DNA of 45,563 nt from assembly GCA_030066475.1 (NCBI GenBank), contig JASJBO010000003.1, forward strand, positions 1 to 45,563, read 5' to 3'. Under the pieces are notes generated by a model. The model had not been told where the DNA came from. It saw only the letters and a program-made list of their open reading frames with translations, and made no database searches. A program made the translations under genes and the position numbers. Positions 1 through 9,030 of the stretch are shown here, piece by piece; position 1 is the stretch's first letter, and every line of letters starts with the position of its first letter. The DNA is from Myxococcota bacterium. GTDB lineage: Bacteria; Myxococcota_A; UBA9160; PR03.

Positions 1-48
1 GCGCTACGGCGAGGTTTCGCAACGCAGAGCTCGGGCCGAAGGCGCGTG

Positions 49-80
49 CCAGGCGACGGGAGGGTTCTTCAACGGGCTGC
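49..80. repeat. R1 dispersed repeat, copy A (32 bp)
   Basis: This 32-bp block is identical to 42366-42397, about 42 kb away. It contains the core GGGTTCTTCAACGGGCTG. In this copy the end of the block forms a perfect 7-bp hairpin with the bases that follow: CGGGCTG (73-79), loop CCAA, CAGCCCG (84-90). No coding sequence explains it. The other copy lies across the stop codon of a gene on the minus strand, so this is probably a mobile or structured intergenic element rather than chance. Its family is not recognised with certainty. Confidence 0.75.
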
Positions 81-97
81 CAACAGCCCGCGAGGCC

Positions 98-154
98 GGG
101 ACGTTCCACGCGTAGCTTGCGCAGATCCTGCGCAAGCTACGCAACGAACGTCCC
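98..154. repeat. 57-nt nested palindrome (REP/MITE-like)
   Basis: Two nested inverted repeats are visible. The outer arms are GGGACGTT (98-105) and AACGTCCC (147-154). The inner arms are CGTAGCTTGCGCAG (111-124) and CTGCGCAAGCTACG (128-141), around a 3-nt ATC loop. Symmetric 5-nt internal loops (106-110 and 142-146) separate the two stems. There is no T-run after it, so it does not look like a classic intrinsic terminator. It lies directly after R1 copy A and upstream of the sulfatase-like gene. It may be a short palindromic mobile element or an extended terminator or processing hairpin. Confidence 0.7.
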
Positions 155-223
155 CGGGCGCATCGGCGCGCGACTTGTGGCGCCCCACGCCTTCGGTCAC
201 GATGAGGGGCTTCGCCGCGTGCG

Positions 224-2017
224 ATGCGGCGGTTTGGAGCGATGTTCGGCGGGTTCTTCATCGATCCGGCGCGACCGGCGGCGGCTGGCGGCGTCCAGGC
301 GCGGCGGCCGCTCCTGGCATTCGCCTGCTTCACGGCCGCGCTGGCCGGCTGGCTCCTGTGGGTCGAGGGCGGCGACGTCTTCGAGTCCGTGCGCTTCCAG
401 ATCCGTCGCCGCGATGCGGCCGACCCCGCGATCCGGGCCGCGCTCACGGCCGCCGCCTACGGGCTGGGCGTGCTGGGGCTCGCGCTCTGCTGCCGCCACG
501 CGGCGGCGCCGGTGCGCGGGCTCGCCTGGGCGCTCGTGTTCCTGGCCACCGCCAACCTGCTCGGCTGGCAGGGCGTGAACGGCACGGGCTTCTCCCTGCA
601 CGAGGCGACCCTGGTGTGGCGCGAGATGGACTACGCCGGGGAGGCGCTGGCCTTCTTCTTCGGCCGCTACGCCCTCGGGGTGGCCTTTGCCGCCGCCGCG
701 ACGACCATCCTGGCGCTGGCCGCGAGCCGCTGGGTCCCCCGGGTCCGCCCGTGGTGGGTCTGCGCGCTCCCGGTGCCAGCCTTCCTCCTGGCCCAGTGGA
801 TCCACACCACGAGCTTCGCGAAGATCGACGAGTTCCCCGCACCCTACCGGGTCCCCATCTTGCTGGCGTACGCGTGGGGCGGCGATCGGCTGCCGTACTA
901 CGGCCCGCGCGAGGCGCCGTACCTCGAGCCGGCCGGCGAGCCCGCCGCCGACCACATCGTCTTCATCGTCGACGAGAGCGTCAGCGGCGACCTGCTCGGG
1001 ATCAACGGTGGGCCGGCCGAGACGACACCGTTCCTGGCCTCCCTCTCCGATCGCGTGGCGAACTACGGAGTCGCTTCGGCCATCTCGAATCTCAGCTCGA
1101 CGACCAACCTCCTGCTGATGTCGGGGCTGCGGGCCGACGAGCTGCCCGATCCCGAGGGGCGCAGCCTGCGCATGCCGAGCCTGTTCGCCTACATGGATGG
1201 GGCCGGTTTCTCGACCTTCTACCTGGATGCGCAGACCTACGGACCGCCCAGCAACTTCGTGACGCGCTTCGACCTCGACGCGCTCGACGGGTTCCTGCAG
1301 ATCATCCCGCTCGAGGTCGGGGCCGCACGTCACGAGATCGACCATCGGATCATCGACCATCTCGAGCGCACCGTCGCCGACCACCCGCGTTCGTTCAGCT
1401 ACGTGCTCAAGGCCGGCGCCCACATCCACTATGAGGGGCGCTATCCGGAGTCGGCGCGCGTCTTCCGCCCCACGCTCGCGGAGGGCGAGCTGGATCGGCT
1501 CGACTTCTCGGGTGCCGATCGCGAGCGGACCCTGAACAGCTATCTGAACGCGATGCGCTGGACCGTGGACGGGTTCTGGAGCGAGCTGCTGCCGCGGCTG
1601 GAGGCGACCGGGCGTGACGTCCTGGTGGTGTACACGTCGGACCACGGCCAGAGCATCCTCGAGCCCTCACCCGGAACGGGACGGCCGGAGCAGCTCTCGC
1701 ACAACACGCGCGTGGACCCGCCGGTGTTCCAGGCGATGGTGCCGATCTTCCTGGTGGCAGCCGGCGAACACGCGCCCGGATGGCTCGCGGGCCGGTCGCG
1801 TCACACCGCCGCGCTCGAGGGCCGGGTGAGCCAGTTCGCCCTGTTCCCGACGCTGCTGGTCGCGGCCGGCTACGACCCCGCGGCGGTCGCAGCGCGCTAC
1901 GGCAGCACGCTTTTCGATCCGGCAGTGGGCGACGGCGACCGACACTTCGTCTCCGGCGACCACTTCGGCCGTCGCGACTTCCACTGGAATCCCTACCGCC
2001 CGACCGAGCGCCCCTGA
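224..2017 (+). CDS. Membrane-anchored sulfatase/phosphoethanolamine-transferase-like enzyme
   Basis: The N-terminal 200 residues hold about five hydrophobic segments (for example LLAFACFTAALAGWLLWV). A periplasmic alkaline-phosphatase-superfamily domain follows. Visible landmarks are HIVFIVDES (metal-binding acidic residue), a TT pair in SSTTNLLLMSG where EptA-type enzymes have the nucleophile Thr, and TSDHGQS plus LSHNTR (metal-binding D/H residues) near the C-terminus. The architecture matches EptA/LPS phosphoethanolamine transferases and lipoteichoic-acid-synthase-like sulfatases, so a role in decorating envelope glycans or lipids is likely. The exact substrate cannot be read. Start is uncertain: ATG 224 or in-frame ATG 242; neither has a well-spaced ribosome site. 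Its 3' end overlaps the convergent gene by 25 bp. Confidence 0.82.
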   Translation: MRRFGAMFGGFFIDPARPAAAGGVQARRPLLAFACFTAALAGWLLWVEGGDVFESVRFQIRRRDAADPAIRAALTAAAYGLGVLGLALCCRHAAAPVRGLAWALVFLATANLLGWQGVNGTGFSLHEATLVWREMDYAGEALAFFFGRYALGVAFAAAATTILALAASRWVPRVRPWWVCALPVPAFLLAQWIHTTSFAKIDEFPAPYRVPILLAYAWGGDRLPYYGPREAPYLEPAGEPAADHIVFIVDESVSGDLLGINGGPAETTPFLASLSDRVANYGVASAISNLSSTTNLLLMSGLRADELPDPEGRSLRMPSLFAYMDGAGFSTFYLDAQTYGPPSNFVTRFDLDALDGFLQIIPLEVGAARHEIDHRIIDHLERTVADHPRSFSYVLKAGAHIHYEGRYPESARVFRPTLAEGELDRLDFSGADRERTLNSYLNAMRWTVDGFWSELLPRLEATGRDVLVVYTSDHGQSILEPSPGTGRPEQLSHNTRVDPPVFQAMVPIFLVAAGEHAPGWLAGRSRHTAALEGRVSQFALFPTLLVAAGYDPAAVAARYGSTLFDPAVGDGDRHFVSGDHFGRRDFHWNPYRPTERP

Positions 2018-3264
2018 TCCGGATCGGCCGTGCGCTCCGCCGGCGCGCGGAACATCGAGAGGTCGAGCATGCCGCGCGACTGGAAGTACCAGAGCGCGAT
2101 GATCACGGGCATCAGGTACTTCTCCCAGGCCAGCTGGGTCTTGGTCATCAGGATGGCGTTCACTGCGACGAGGCAGGACGCGAGGTCGATCCGTCGCCCG
2201 AAGCGGACCACGGCGAGGGCCGCGAGCAGCCAGTAGAAGACGACGCGCAGGAGCGCGAAGACCGGACCCTCGGGCAGCAGCGCCCGCGTCACGCGGTCGA
2301 GCGCGCCCTGCGGCCAGGACTCGAACAGCGGCGGAGACAGCACGAACAGAAGTGCGAGGACACCGAGCAACAGGGCGGTGCGGCCGTCCGCGAGCTCCCG
2401 CCAGCGGATCCGTCGCTGGAACAGCACGACCTCCGGCACCACGAAGTAGGCCCCGAGGCAGGTCAGGAAGTAGAGCGCGTAGGAGACCATGAACTGGCTG
2501 GCGTCGAGCATCGGCGCCGGGTACTGCGGCAGCCACGCATCCATGCCGGCACGCGGCGCCAGACCGCCGAAGAACGCGAACCAGCCCAGCAGGCTCGCTG
2601 CCGCCAGGCCCGACGAGAGTGCCGGGACCCAGCGCTCCCGCTCTCCGCTGGCGAAGCGCAGCAGCTCCCATCCCGCGAGCGCGGCCGGGATGGCCACCAT
2701 GTACTGCCGCATCGAGATGGCGAGGACGAAGACCAGGACGGCCGAGGCCAGATGGCCCCGTTGGTGCAGGATGAGCGCCGCGATCGCCAGGAAGGCAGCG
2801 GGCACGTCCGTGTACAGGTGCACACTGAGCGCCAGGAAGTAGGGGTACACGAGCAGACCGGCGCCCGAGCGCAGGCTGCGCCCGTCGACTCCCCAGCGCC
2901 GGAACACCAGGAAGCAGACGATCGACAACGAGAGCAGCACGTTGAGCGCTCGTCCCGCGTAGAGGGCGTTCCCGAACAGGCGATCGAGCTGCCCCCAGCC
3001 CACGAACGCCAGCGGCGTGATGAGCTCGGGGTAGTCCCGCAGCCGCTCGATCGTCGGCGGGAACTCGCCGAACCAGCGGGCGGTCTCGAGGAAGTGGATC
3101 TCGTCCTTGACGGCCGGGAAGCGCAGCCCCTGTGCGAAGACGAAGGTCGCCGCGTATACCGCGAGGAGCGCCGCGAGCGTGAGCGCGACTTGCCTCCGGG
3201 GCGGCAGGCGGCGCAGGGCCAGGGGAATGGCGCGCCAGGACCTCGCCGCGTTCGTCCCGTTCAA
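1993..3264 (-). CDS. GT-C type polytopic membrane glycosyltransferase (ALG10/PMT-like)
   Basis: A 423-residue protein with about ten hydrophobic segments. It begins with a basic stretch and one membrane span, then an acidic loop motif (VKDEIHFLETARWF) where GT-C transferases place catalytic acids. YTDVPAAFLAIAAL and later spans recall ALG10/DIE2 or dolichyl-phosphate-mannose-type transferases. It is expected to transfer a sugar from a polyprenyl-phosphate donor on the periplasmic side. It converges with the sulfatase-like gene, and both point to envelope modification. The TTG start at 3264 is favoured by GGGAGA just upstream; a TAGGAT box lies about 60 nt further upstream (3328-3333). Family assignment is moderate, the membrane topology is clear. 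Confidence 0.7.
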   Translation of the reverse strand: MNGTNAARSWRAIPLALRRLPPRRQVALTLAALLAVYAATFVFAQGLRFPAVKDEIHFLETARWFGEFPPTIERLRDYPELITPLAFVGWGQLDRLFGNALYAGRALNVLLSLSIVCFLVFRRWGVDGRSLRSGAGLLVYPYFLALSVHLYTDVPAAFLAIAALILHQRGHLASAVLVFVLAISMRQYMVAIPAALAGWELLRFASGERERWVPALSSGLAAASLLGWFAFFGGLAPRAGMDAWLPQYPAPMLDASQFMVSYALYFLTCLGAYFVVPEVVLFQRRIRWRELADGRTALLLGVLALLFVLSPPLFESWPQGALDRVTRALLPEGPVFALLRVVFYWLLAALAVVRFGRRIDLASCLVAVNAILMTKTQLAWEKYLMPVIIALWYFQSRGMLDLSMFRAPAERTADPDQGRSVGR

Positions 3265-3442
3265 GGCTCTCCCTGTCGCAGCAGCGTCCCGGGCGGGCTC
3301 GCGACGGCCCGAGCCGGCGGGGCCCGGATCCTACCACGCTGCCGCGCCCCGCGGTCCGACCCGAGGCGCTACCCGGCGCGGGTCACTCCTCGGCCTTGCT
3401 GCGAGGATCGTGACCCCACGGGGAACGCTGCCCTCCTCGCTC

Positions 3443-4102
3443 TCAGCCTCCAATGCCCCCGGCGTTCCCGCTGACGGCGGTGGCCTGGTTGAGGTAGCGG
3501 TGGAAGGGGTCGCGGCCGGGGTCGTCCTGCCACTCGTACTCGGTGAGGACGGCGACCTGGTCGGCCCGGGCGCGGCCGTAGAGACGCGCGATCACGGCCA
3601 GCGCCATGTCGGTCCCGGCGGAGACCCCGGAGGACGTGACGAAGGGGCCATCCTCCACCCAGCGCGCCTCCTCGGCCCAGTCGACGGCGTCGCTCTGGCT
3701 CGTGGCCAGCGAGAAGAACACCTTGTTCGAGGTGGCGCGCCGGCCGTCGAGCAGTCCGGCGCGCGCGAGGATCGCCGAGCCCGAGCAGACCGACATGGTC
3801 ACCTCGGCGTCGCCCGCCCGCTTGCGCAGGAACTCGTGGAGCGCGCCGTTCTCGAGCTGCGAGAGCGTGCCGATCCCGCCCGGCAGCAGGATCAGGTCGA
3901 GCTCCGGGCAATCGTCGAAGTCGAACTGCGCCAGCGTCTGCGGCCCCGGCGTGCTGCGCACCGGCCCCTTCTGCTCGGCCACCGTCACGATCTCGATCTC
4001 CTCGGGCAGACAGCCGAACATCTCGAGCGGACCGTAGAGATCGAGCAGCTCGAAGTTCTCGTACAGCACGGCCCCGAGCCGTCGGCGTCGCGGATCACTC
4101 AT
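3443..4102 (-). CDS. DJ-1/PfpI family protein (GlxA/isocyanide-hydratase-like)
   Basis: A 219-residue protein that is a complete DJ-1/PfpI domain. The nucleophile elbow MSVCSGSAILARAGLL places the reactive Cys at residue 106, as is usual for this family. LLPGGIG and TSSGVSAGTDMALAVI are also typical, the latter resembling isocyanide hydratases and the N-terminal domain of GlxA-type regulators. No AraC DNA-binding domain follows, so it is a stand-alone enzyme or chaperone. AAAGGAGCCCCC precedes ATG 4102, a good ribosome site. The substrate is unknown; hydratase, glyoxalase-III-like and deglycase activities all occur in the superfamily. Confidence 0.87.
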   Translation of the reverse strand: MSDPRRRRLGAVLYENFELLDLYGPLEMFGCLPEEIEIVTVAEQKGPVRSTPGPQTLAQFDFDDCPELDLILLPGGIGTLSQLENGALHEFLRKRAGDAEVTMSVCSGSAILARAGLLDGRRATSNKVFFSLATSQSDAVDWAEEARWVEDGPFVTSSGVSAGTDMALAVIARLYGRARADQVAVLTEYEWQDDPGRDPFHRYLNQATAVSGNAGGIGG

Positions 4103-4189
4103 GGGGGCTCCTTTCGCGGGGGAAGGGGGGCGAGTCAGGCGCCCGGAGCATCGCGCGCCCGCTCCGATCGCGCCCGGGGCTCGCGCGGG

Positions 4190-5929
4190 TCAGTCGCCGA
4201 ACAGGTCTCCGAGTCCCTTCCGCAGCAGCTCGCGCGCCGCGTCCTCCGGCTCCTGCTGCGCGGGCGTCCCGTCCGCCGGCGGCTGCTTCGACTCGCCGAG
4301 CACGTCGTCGAGCAGCTTGCCGACCGCCTGTCGCGAGGCGGCCTTCGCGATGTGCGAGACGTCCGGCACGGCCTGGATGTCCGGCGCGGTCCCCTGGAGC
4401 TTCACCGGGAACGCGACCCGCCCCTCGGCGTCGCGCAGGTAGCGCATCGGCTCGGCCGCGTCGGTGAGGTCCTCGCTGAGCGGCTCCGAGAGCGTGAGCA
4501 CCGTCTTCATGCGCAGCTCGTTGTCGAGCGAGTAGCGGCCGTCTCCGGCGAACGCGTAGTCGCGCGCCGCCAGCCGGAAGTCGCGGATCGTGGCCCAGCC
4601 GTCGCGCAGGTCGAGCTTCGTGTCCATGTTCTCGAAGACCGTGTCGCCCACGCCGAAGACCTCGGGGTGCTTCCGGCGGAGCGACGCCGGAAGCAGTTCC
4701 GAGAGCCCGGGCACTCCGGTGATGCCCTGCAGCGCGGTCTCGACCAGATTCACGTCCTTCAGGGTGCCGTCGACGAGCTGGACGCTGCCCTTGCCGCGCA
4801 GGCTCGGCTTGATCCGCTCCCACTCGGTGCCCGACCCGGTCAGGGCGAGGTCGCCGCCCAGCTCGCCCCGGAACGCGTCGGCGTACTCGGCCGACTGGCT
4901 CGCGACGATCTGCTCGATGCGCATCGACGAGAGCTTCGAGCGCACGTCGAAGCGCGGCCGCTCCGGCTTGCGCATGTCGTAGCTGCCCGCGACCTCCAGC
5001 TCGCCGTCGAAGGCCCCCACGCGCAGCGCCTCGAGCTCCGCTACCTCGTTCGCGAACTCGAACTCGATGCTCAGGTCCCGGTACGCGGCACCCGCCAGCG
5101 TTCCGCGCGGCGAGCGCAGCGTGGCCTTCACCAGCGGTCCGGCCTGCGGCAGCGACAGATCGCCCGCGATCTCCAGCTCGCGCAGCACGTCGGGCGGGGC
5201 CCCCGCCGCGCCCGGGGCCAGCTCGAGCGCGGACGAGGTCAGCCGGAACCCGGCCTTCGGATTCGCCAGGTCGGTGACCGTTCCCTCGATGCGCACGTTG
5301 GGCTGGCTCGCGCCGAGCACCGCGGCGTCGAGCGTGAAGTCGATCGGTCCGGTCGGGCTCACGTTCGAGGCGCGGAAGTCGAGCTGCTCGATCGCGCGCT
5401 CGACCGGCGGCTCCACGCTGCGGTCGACGTAGCGCAACGTGCCGTTGCTGATGTCGACGGTGGCGACCACGAAGGCCGGGAGGCCGGCCTCGGCGTCGGT
5501 CGGCTCGGGCTCGGCGGGCTCCGCGTCCGCTTCGGCCGCGCCGCCCAGGCTCGCCGTGCTGAGTCCGCTCGACGTCTGGATCACCGTGATGGAGGGCGAG
5601 CGCAGCACGGCGCGGTCCACCACGATCTCGCCGCGCAGGGCCGGCCCGAGCGCCACCCGCAGGTCGATCGCGCCGGCCGTGACGAAGGGCTCCTTCGAGA
5701 AGGCCGGGTCGTCGTCGATGCGCAGGTCCGCGACGCGCACGGCGAGCCCGCCCCACAGCGAGATCCCGACCTCGCCGAAGCCCACCCCCCGGCCGAGCGC
5801 CGTCTGCGCCTGCTCGGCGACCCAGTCGCGGTTGTCGTTCACGTAGGACTCGAGGTTGGCGACCACCAGGGCGACCGCGCCGGCCGCCACCAGCACCAGG
5901 ACCCCGAGCACGATCAGCAGCTTGCGCAC
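4190..5929 (-). CDS. AsmA family protein
   Basis: A 579-residue protein with one N-terminal membrane anchor (KLLIVLGVLVLVAAGAVALVV) followed by a long, beta-rich periplasmic region. Features typical of AsmA are the early 'ALGRGVGFGEVGISLWGG' and 'LRVADLRIDDDP'-type strands and a C-terminal region with DLRDGWATIRDFRL and PVKLQGTAPDIQ. The family is linked to outer-membrane lipid transport and biogenesis. I chose GTG 5929 because GGGAGGA sits 5-6 nt upstream and because the anchor starts right there; longer in-frame versions have no such site. A TACATT box (5959-5964, minus strand) gives a leader of about 25 nt. The C-terminal 40 residues are Gln/Pro/Glu-rich. Confidence 0.85.
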   Translation of the reverse strand: MRKLLIVLGVLVLVAAGAVALVVANLESYVNDNRDWVAEQAQTALGRGVGFGEVGISLWGGLAVRVADLRIDDDPAFSKEPFVTAGAIDLRVALGPALRGEIVVDRAVLRSPSITVIQTSSGLSTASLGGAAEADAEPAEPEPTDAEAGLPAFVVATVDISNGTLRYVDRSVEPPVERAIEQLDFRASNVSPTGPIDFTLDAAVLGASQPNVRIEGTVTDLANPKAGFRLTSSALELAPGAAGAPPDVLRELEIAGDLSLPQAGPLVKATLRSPRGTLAGAAYRDLSIEFEFANEVAELEALRVGAFDGELEVAGSYDMRKPERPRFDVRSKLSSMRIEQIVASQSAEYADAFRGELGGDLALTGSGTEWERIKPSLRGKGSVQLVDGTLKDVNLVETALQGITGVPGLSELLPASLRRKHPEVFGVGDTVFENMDTKLDLRDGWATIRDFRLAARDYAFAGDGRYSLDNELRMKTVLTLSEPLSEDLTDAAEPMRYLRDAEGRVAFPVKLQGTAPDIQAVPDVSHIAKAASRQAVGKLLDDVLGESKQPPADGTPAQQEPEDAARELLRKGLGDLFGD

Positions 5930-6026
5930 GCGATTCCTCCCATCGCCCCGAGCCCTGAAATGTAACGGACGCCTCCCCCCGCGCGCCGGGCCGCTCGATG
6001 CCACGTGGCGCGGCGTGGCGCTCGAG

Positions 6027-6032
6027 TACCCT
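6027..6032 (+). promoter_or_regulatory. -10-like TACCCT box, leaderless-type
   Basis: TACCCT ends 6 nt before ATG 6039 and there is no Shine-Dalgarno sequence in between. A transcript would start at or next to the A of the ATG. It is one of six such arrangements in this window. Confidence 0.5.
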
Positions 6033-6038
6033 CCCGGC

Positions 6039-7616
6039 ATGGCGGCCGATCTCGGCGGTGCGTACCGCGGTCTCCGACCCTTCTTCGGCGACCTCCACAA
6101 CCACTGCGACATCAGCTACGGCCGCGGGAGTCTCGACGAGGCCTACCGGAACGCCCGCCTCCAGCTCGACTTCGCGAGCGTGACCGGGCACGCGCACTGG
6201 CCGGACATGCCGCCGCGCGAGGGCCGGCTGGTCTATCTGGTCGACTACCACCAGCGCGGCTTCGACCACCTGGCGGAGGTCTGGGACGAGGTGCAGGCGC
6301 GCACCGAGCACTTCCACGAGGACGGGCGCTTCGTGACGTTCCTCTCGTTCGAGTGGCACAGCATGCGCCACGGCGACTACTGCATCTACTACGACGGCTC
6401 GCACGGCGAGATCGTGCGGGCGGCCGACATCGCGGCCATGCGCCGCGCGCTCGCCGAGGCCCGGCGCCGGGGCGGCCGTGCGATGATGATTCCGCACCAC
6501 ATCTGCTACGTGCCCGGCTTTCGCGGCATCCACTGGCCCGACTTCGACGCGCGCTTCTCGCCGCTGGTGGAGATCGTGTCGATGCACGGCTGCGCCGAGA
6601 GCGACGACGGCCCGCGCCCCTACCTGCACTCGATGGGCCCGCGCGACGGGCGCGGCTCGCTGCTCGCCGGGCTCGCCGCCGGGCACCGCTTCGGCGTGAT
6701 CGGCTCCACCGATCACCACGCGGCCCACCCCGGCAGTCACGACCACGGGCGACTCGGCGTCTGGGCTCCCGCTCTCGGTCGCGACGCGATCTGGCGCGCG
6801 CTCGAGGCGCGTCGCACCTGGGCGCTGACGGGCGACCGCATCGAGCTGGCCTTCGCGCTCAACGGGGCGCCGATGGGCGCGGAGATCGCGGCGACGCCCG
6901 AGCGCCGCATCGAGGCCGCGGTGCGCGCGGGCGGGGCCATCGACTACGTCGAGGTGGTGAAGAACGGTCGCTCGTGGGCCCGGCGCGACGCGGTCGGGCT
7001 GCCCCGCGAAGCAGGGCCGCGCTTTCGCGGCCGCGTCGCCCTCGCGGTCGGCTGGGGCGAGCCCGGCGAGCCCTGCGACTGGCGAGTCCGTCTGGGCGTG
7101 CGCGGCGGTCGCCTGCTGAGCGTGGAGCCGCGGCTACGCGCCGACGAGCAGGCCGAAGCGCGGGTGGGCTTCGACGGCGCCTACCACTTCTCGCACTGGC
7201 GCCGCGAGGGCGAGCACGAGGTCGCGCTCGAGACGCGCACCTGGAAGAACCCCACCACCCGCACCGACACCACCCAGAAGATCGCGATCGAGCTCGAGGG
7301 AGACGGCGAGACCCGCGTGGTCGCGCAGGTGAACGGGCGCCGGGTCGAGCACTCGCTGGCGGAGCTGCGCGGGGGACCGCGCGCCGGCTTCCTCGACGGG
7401 TTCGTGTCGCAGGCCTGGCAGCTCTCGCGCGCGGTGCCCGAGGCGGAGTACGCCTGGCGCTGCGAGTGGCACGACCGGGACGAGGGGGCCGGGCCCGACG
7501 TCTACTACCTCCGCGTGCGCCAGAAGAGCGACCAGTGGGCCTGGTCCTCGCCCGTCTTCGTGGGAGGCGAGCCCTCCGAGCGTGCTAGCGTCGCTGCGGA
7601 CGCAAGGGAGGAATGA
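6039..7616 (+). CDS. PHP-type/DUF3604-like metal-dependent hydrolase
   Basis: A 525-residue protein. The N-terminal half has PHP-like metal-ligand motifs: FFGDLHNHCDISYG, VTGHAHW, FEWHS, MIPHHICYVPG and the late STDHHAAHPGSHDHGR. These resemble the DUF3604 group of PHP phosphoesterase-like proteins. The C-terminal half is beta-rich (ALNGAPMGAEI, VEVVKNGRSW, YYLRVRQKSDQWAWSSPVFV), also typical of DUF3604-type proteins, where it may bind ligand. No signal peptide is seen, so it is probably cytoplasmic. Start ATG 6039 directly precedes the conserved region and has the TACCCT box 6 nt upstream. The stop overlaps the next gene's possible start (ATGA), so the two are co-transcribed. The substrate is unknown. 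Confidence 0.75.
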   Translation: MAADLGGAYRGLRPFFGDLHNHCDISYGRGSLDEAYRNARLQLDFASVTGHAHWPDMPPREGRLVYLVDYHQRGFDHLAEVWDEVQARTEHFHEDGRFVTFLSFEWHSMRHGDYCIYYDGSHGEIVRAADIAAMRRALAEARRRGGRAMMIPHHICYVPGFRGIHWPDFDARFSPLVEIVSMHGCAESDDGPRPYLHSMGPRDGRGSLLAGLAAGHRFGVIGSTDHHAAHPGSHDHGRLGVWAPALGRDAIWRALEARRTWALTGDRIELAFALNGAPMGAEIAATPERRIEAAVRAGGAIDYVEVVKNGRSWARRDAVGLPREAGPRFRGRVALAVGWGEPGEPCDWRVRLGVRGGRLLSVEPRLRADEQAEARVGFDGAYHFSHWRREGEHEVALETRTWKNPTTRTDTTQKIAIELEGDGETRVVAQVNGRRVEHSLAELRGGPRAGFLDGFVSQAWQLSRAVPEAEYAWRCEWHDRDEGAGPDVYYLRVRQKSDQWAWSSPVFVGGEPSERASVAADAREE

Positions 7617-7618
7617 CG

Positions 7619-8020
7619 ATGCAAGGTGGCTGCTACTGCGGTGCCCTGCGCTACGAGGCCGGCGGCGACGCGATGTTCCAGGGCCAGTGTCACTGCCGGG
7701 AGTGCCAGTACGCCTCGGGCGGGAACCCGAACGTGATCATGGCCATGCCGGAGGCGAGCTTCGCCTACACGAAGGGGGCGCCCAAGGAGTTCCGCCGCAA
7801 CGACCTCGAGAACCCCGTGACCCGCGAGTTCTGCCCCGAGTGCGGCACGCAGATCCTGTCCCGGGCGCCGTCCGTTCCCGGCGCCGTCATCCTCAAGGTC
7901 GGGACGCTCGACGACCCGAGCGTCTTCACCCCGCAGATGGCGATCTTCACGGTGGACAAGCAGAGCTTCCACCACGTGCCCGAGGGCATGCCCAGCTTCG
8001 AACGCACGCCCGGAGGCTGA
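7619..8020 (+). CDS. GFA/CENP-V family zinc protein
   Basis: A short zinc protein of the glutathione-dependent formaldehyde-activating (GFA) family. The zinc ligands are clear: GGCYCGALRYE, QCHCRECQYASGG and CPECGTQI. Family members are often annotated as S-hydroxymethylglutathione synthases, but their activity is mostly untested. ATG 7619 (MQGGCYCG) is preferred because GGGAGGA ends about 8 nt upstream. The in-frame ATG 7613 overlaps the previous stop codon as ATGA but stands almost on top of the ribosome site. It is the second gene of a pair with the PHP protein, but I see no clear functional link. Confidence 0.88.
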   Translation: MQGGCYCGALRYEAGGDAMFQGQCHCRECQYASGGNPNVIMAMPEASFAYTKGAPKEFRRNDLENPVTREFCPECGTQILSRAPSVPGAVILKVGTLDDPSVFTPQMAIFTVDKQSFHHVPEGMPSFERTPGG

Positions 8021-8034
8021 GAGGCCGACCCGCC

Positions 8035-9030
8035 CTAGGTCTCTGCCAGGTACGCGCCGATCTCCTCGAGCGCCTGGTCGTAGCCGACGCGCGGCGCCCA
8101 GCCGAGCTCCTCGCGGATGCGCGTGGTGTCGAAGCGGTTGTCCGAGCCCACCAGGTTGAGCATCTCGAGCGGCGGGATCGCGGCGTCGCGCGGGCCCACC
8201 AGCGCGGGCGGGTCCTCGTTGGCGCGCGCGGCCTCGAGCAGCGGCTCGCGCGGCACCGTCCCGGGCCCCGCCACGCCCTGGAGGCGCGCCAGGTCGTCCA
8301 TGTACTGCCGCCAGGTCACGTCGAGTCCGTCGCAGACGTTGTAGGTGCGGCCGATCGCCGCGTCGCTGGCGGCCACCCGCATCAGCGCGTCGACCAGATT
8401 GTCGACGTGCACCAGGCCGGCATTGCCGCTGCCGTCGCCCAGGACCGCGATCGCACCGGCCCGGATCGCCTCGCCCAGCAGGTCGACCCAGGGTCGGCTC
8501 CCCACGCCGTACACGTTGGCGGGGCGCACGATCGACACCGCCAGCCCGTCGCGCTCGTGGGCCTCGAGCGCCAGGTCCTCCTGCGCCTGCTTGGCGCGCC
8601 CGTAGGGGCCCTGGTAGGCGCCGCGTTCGGAGTCCTCGCGGCACACGTCGCGCTGGATGCGGTCGCCGTAGGCGCAGATCGAGGTGGTGACGACGACGCG
8701 CGCCCGCGCGGCCGCGGCCGCCGCGTACACGTTCCGGCTGCCCTCGGCGGTCACCGCCCAGTGCGCCGCGTAGTCGTCGCCGGCCTCGGCGACGAGCGCG
8801 GCCAGGTGGAACACGGTGCCGGTGCCGCGCACGGCCTCGCGCACCGCCTCCGGGTCGCGGACGTCCCCGCGCTCGATCCGGACCCGATCGCCCCAGTCGC
8901 CCGGCGCCGCCTCGTCCGGGAGCAGCAGCGCGCGCGTCTCGACGCCGTCGGCCAGCAGGCGGGCGACGACGCGACGCCCGATGAAGCCGCCAGCCCCCGT
9001 GACCAGGGCCGGCGCGCGCACTCCACTCAT
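8035..9030 (-). CDS. NAD-dependent epimerase/dehydratase (extended SDR)
   Basis: A 331-residue extended short-chain dehydrogenase. The NAD-binding loop is VTGAGGFIGRRVV near the N-terminus, followed by a conserved Asp (GDVRD). The catalytic Ser/Tyr-Lys set reads TSICAYGDR and YGRAKQAQE. RPANVYGVGSRPW and YNVCDG are typical of sugar-nucleotide epimerases and related reductases. It acts on a nucleotide sugar or a similar hydroxy compound with NAD(P); which one cannot be told. Its ATG overlaps the stop codon of the GH2 gene upstream (ATGA), so the two are translationally coupled and may act on the same carbohydrate. Confidence 0.88.
   Translation of the reverse strand: MSGVRAPALVTGAGGFIGRRVVARLLADGVETRALLLPDEAAPGDWGDRVRIERGDVRDPEAVREAVRGTGTVFHLAALVAEAGDDYAAHWAVTAEGSRNVYAAAAAARARVVVTTSICAYGDRIQRDVCREDSERGAYQGPYGRAKQAQEDLALEAHERDGLAVSIVRPANVYGVGSRPWVDLLGEAIRAGAIAVLGDGSGNAGLVHVDNLVDALMRVAASDAAIGRTYNVCDGLDVTWRQYMDDLARLQGVAGPGTVPREPLLEAARANEDPPALVGPRDAAIPPLEMLNLVGSDNRFDTTRIREELGWAPRVGYDQALEEIGAYLAET

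Noticed and set aside
98..154. Intrinsic terminator
   Set aside because: No T-tract on either strand after the stem, and arms longer than usual; kept as a palindromic repeat.
46..1434. Long plus-strand ORF of 462 codons at the left end
   Set aside because: It is Arg/Pro/Gly-rich and overlaps the sulfatase-like gene in another frame; no motif, and its start lies in repeat R1.
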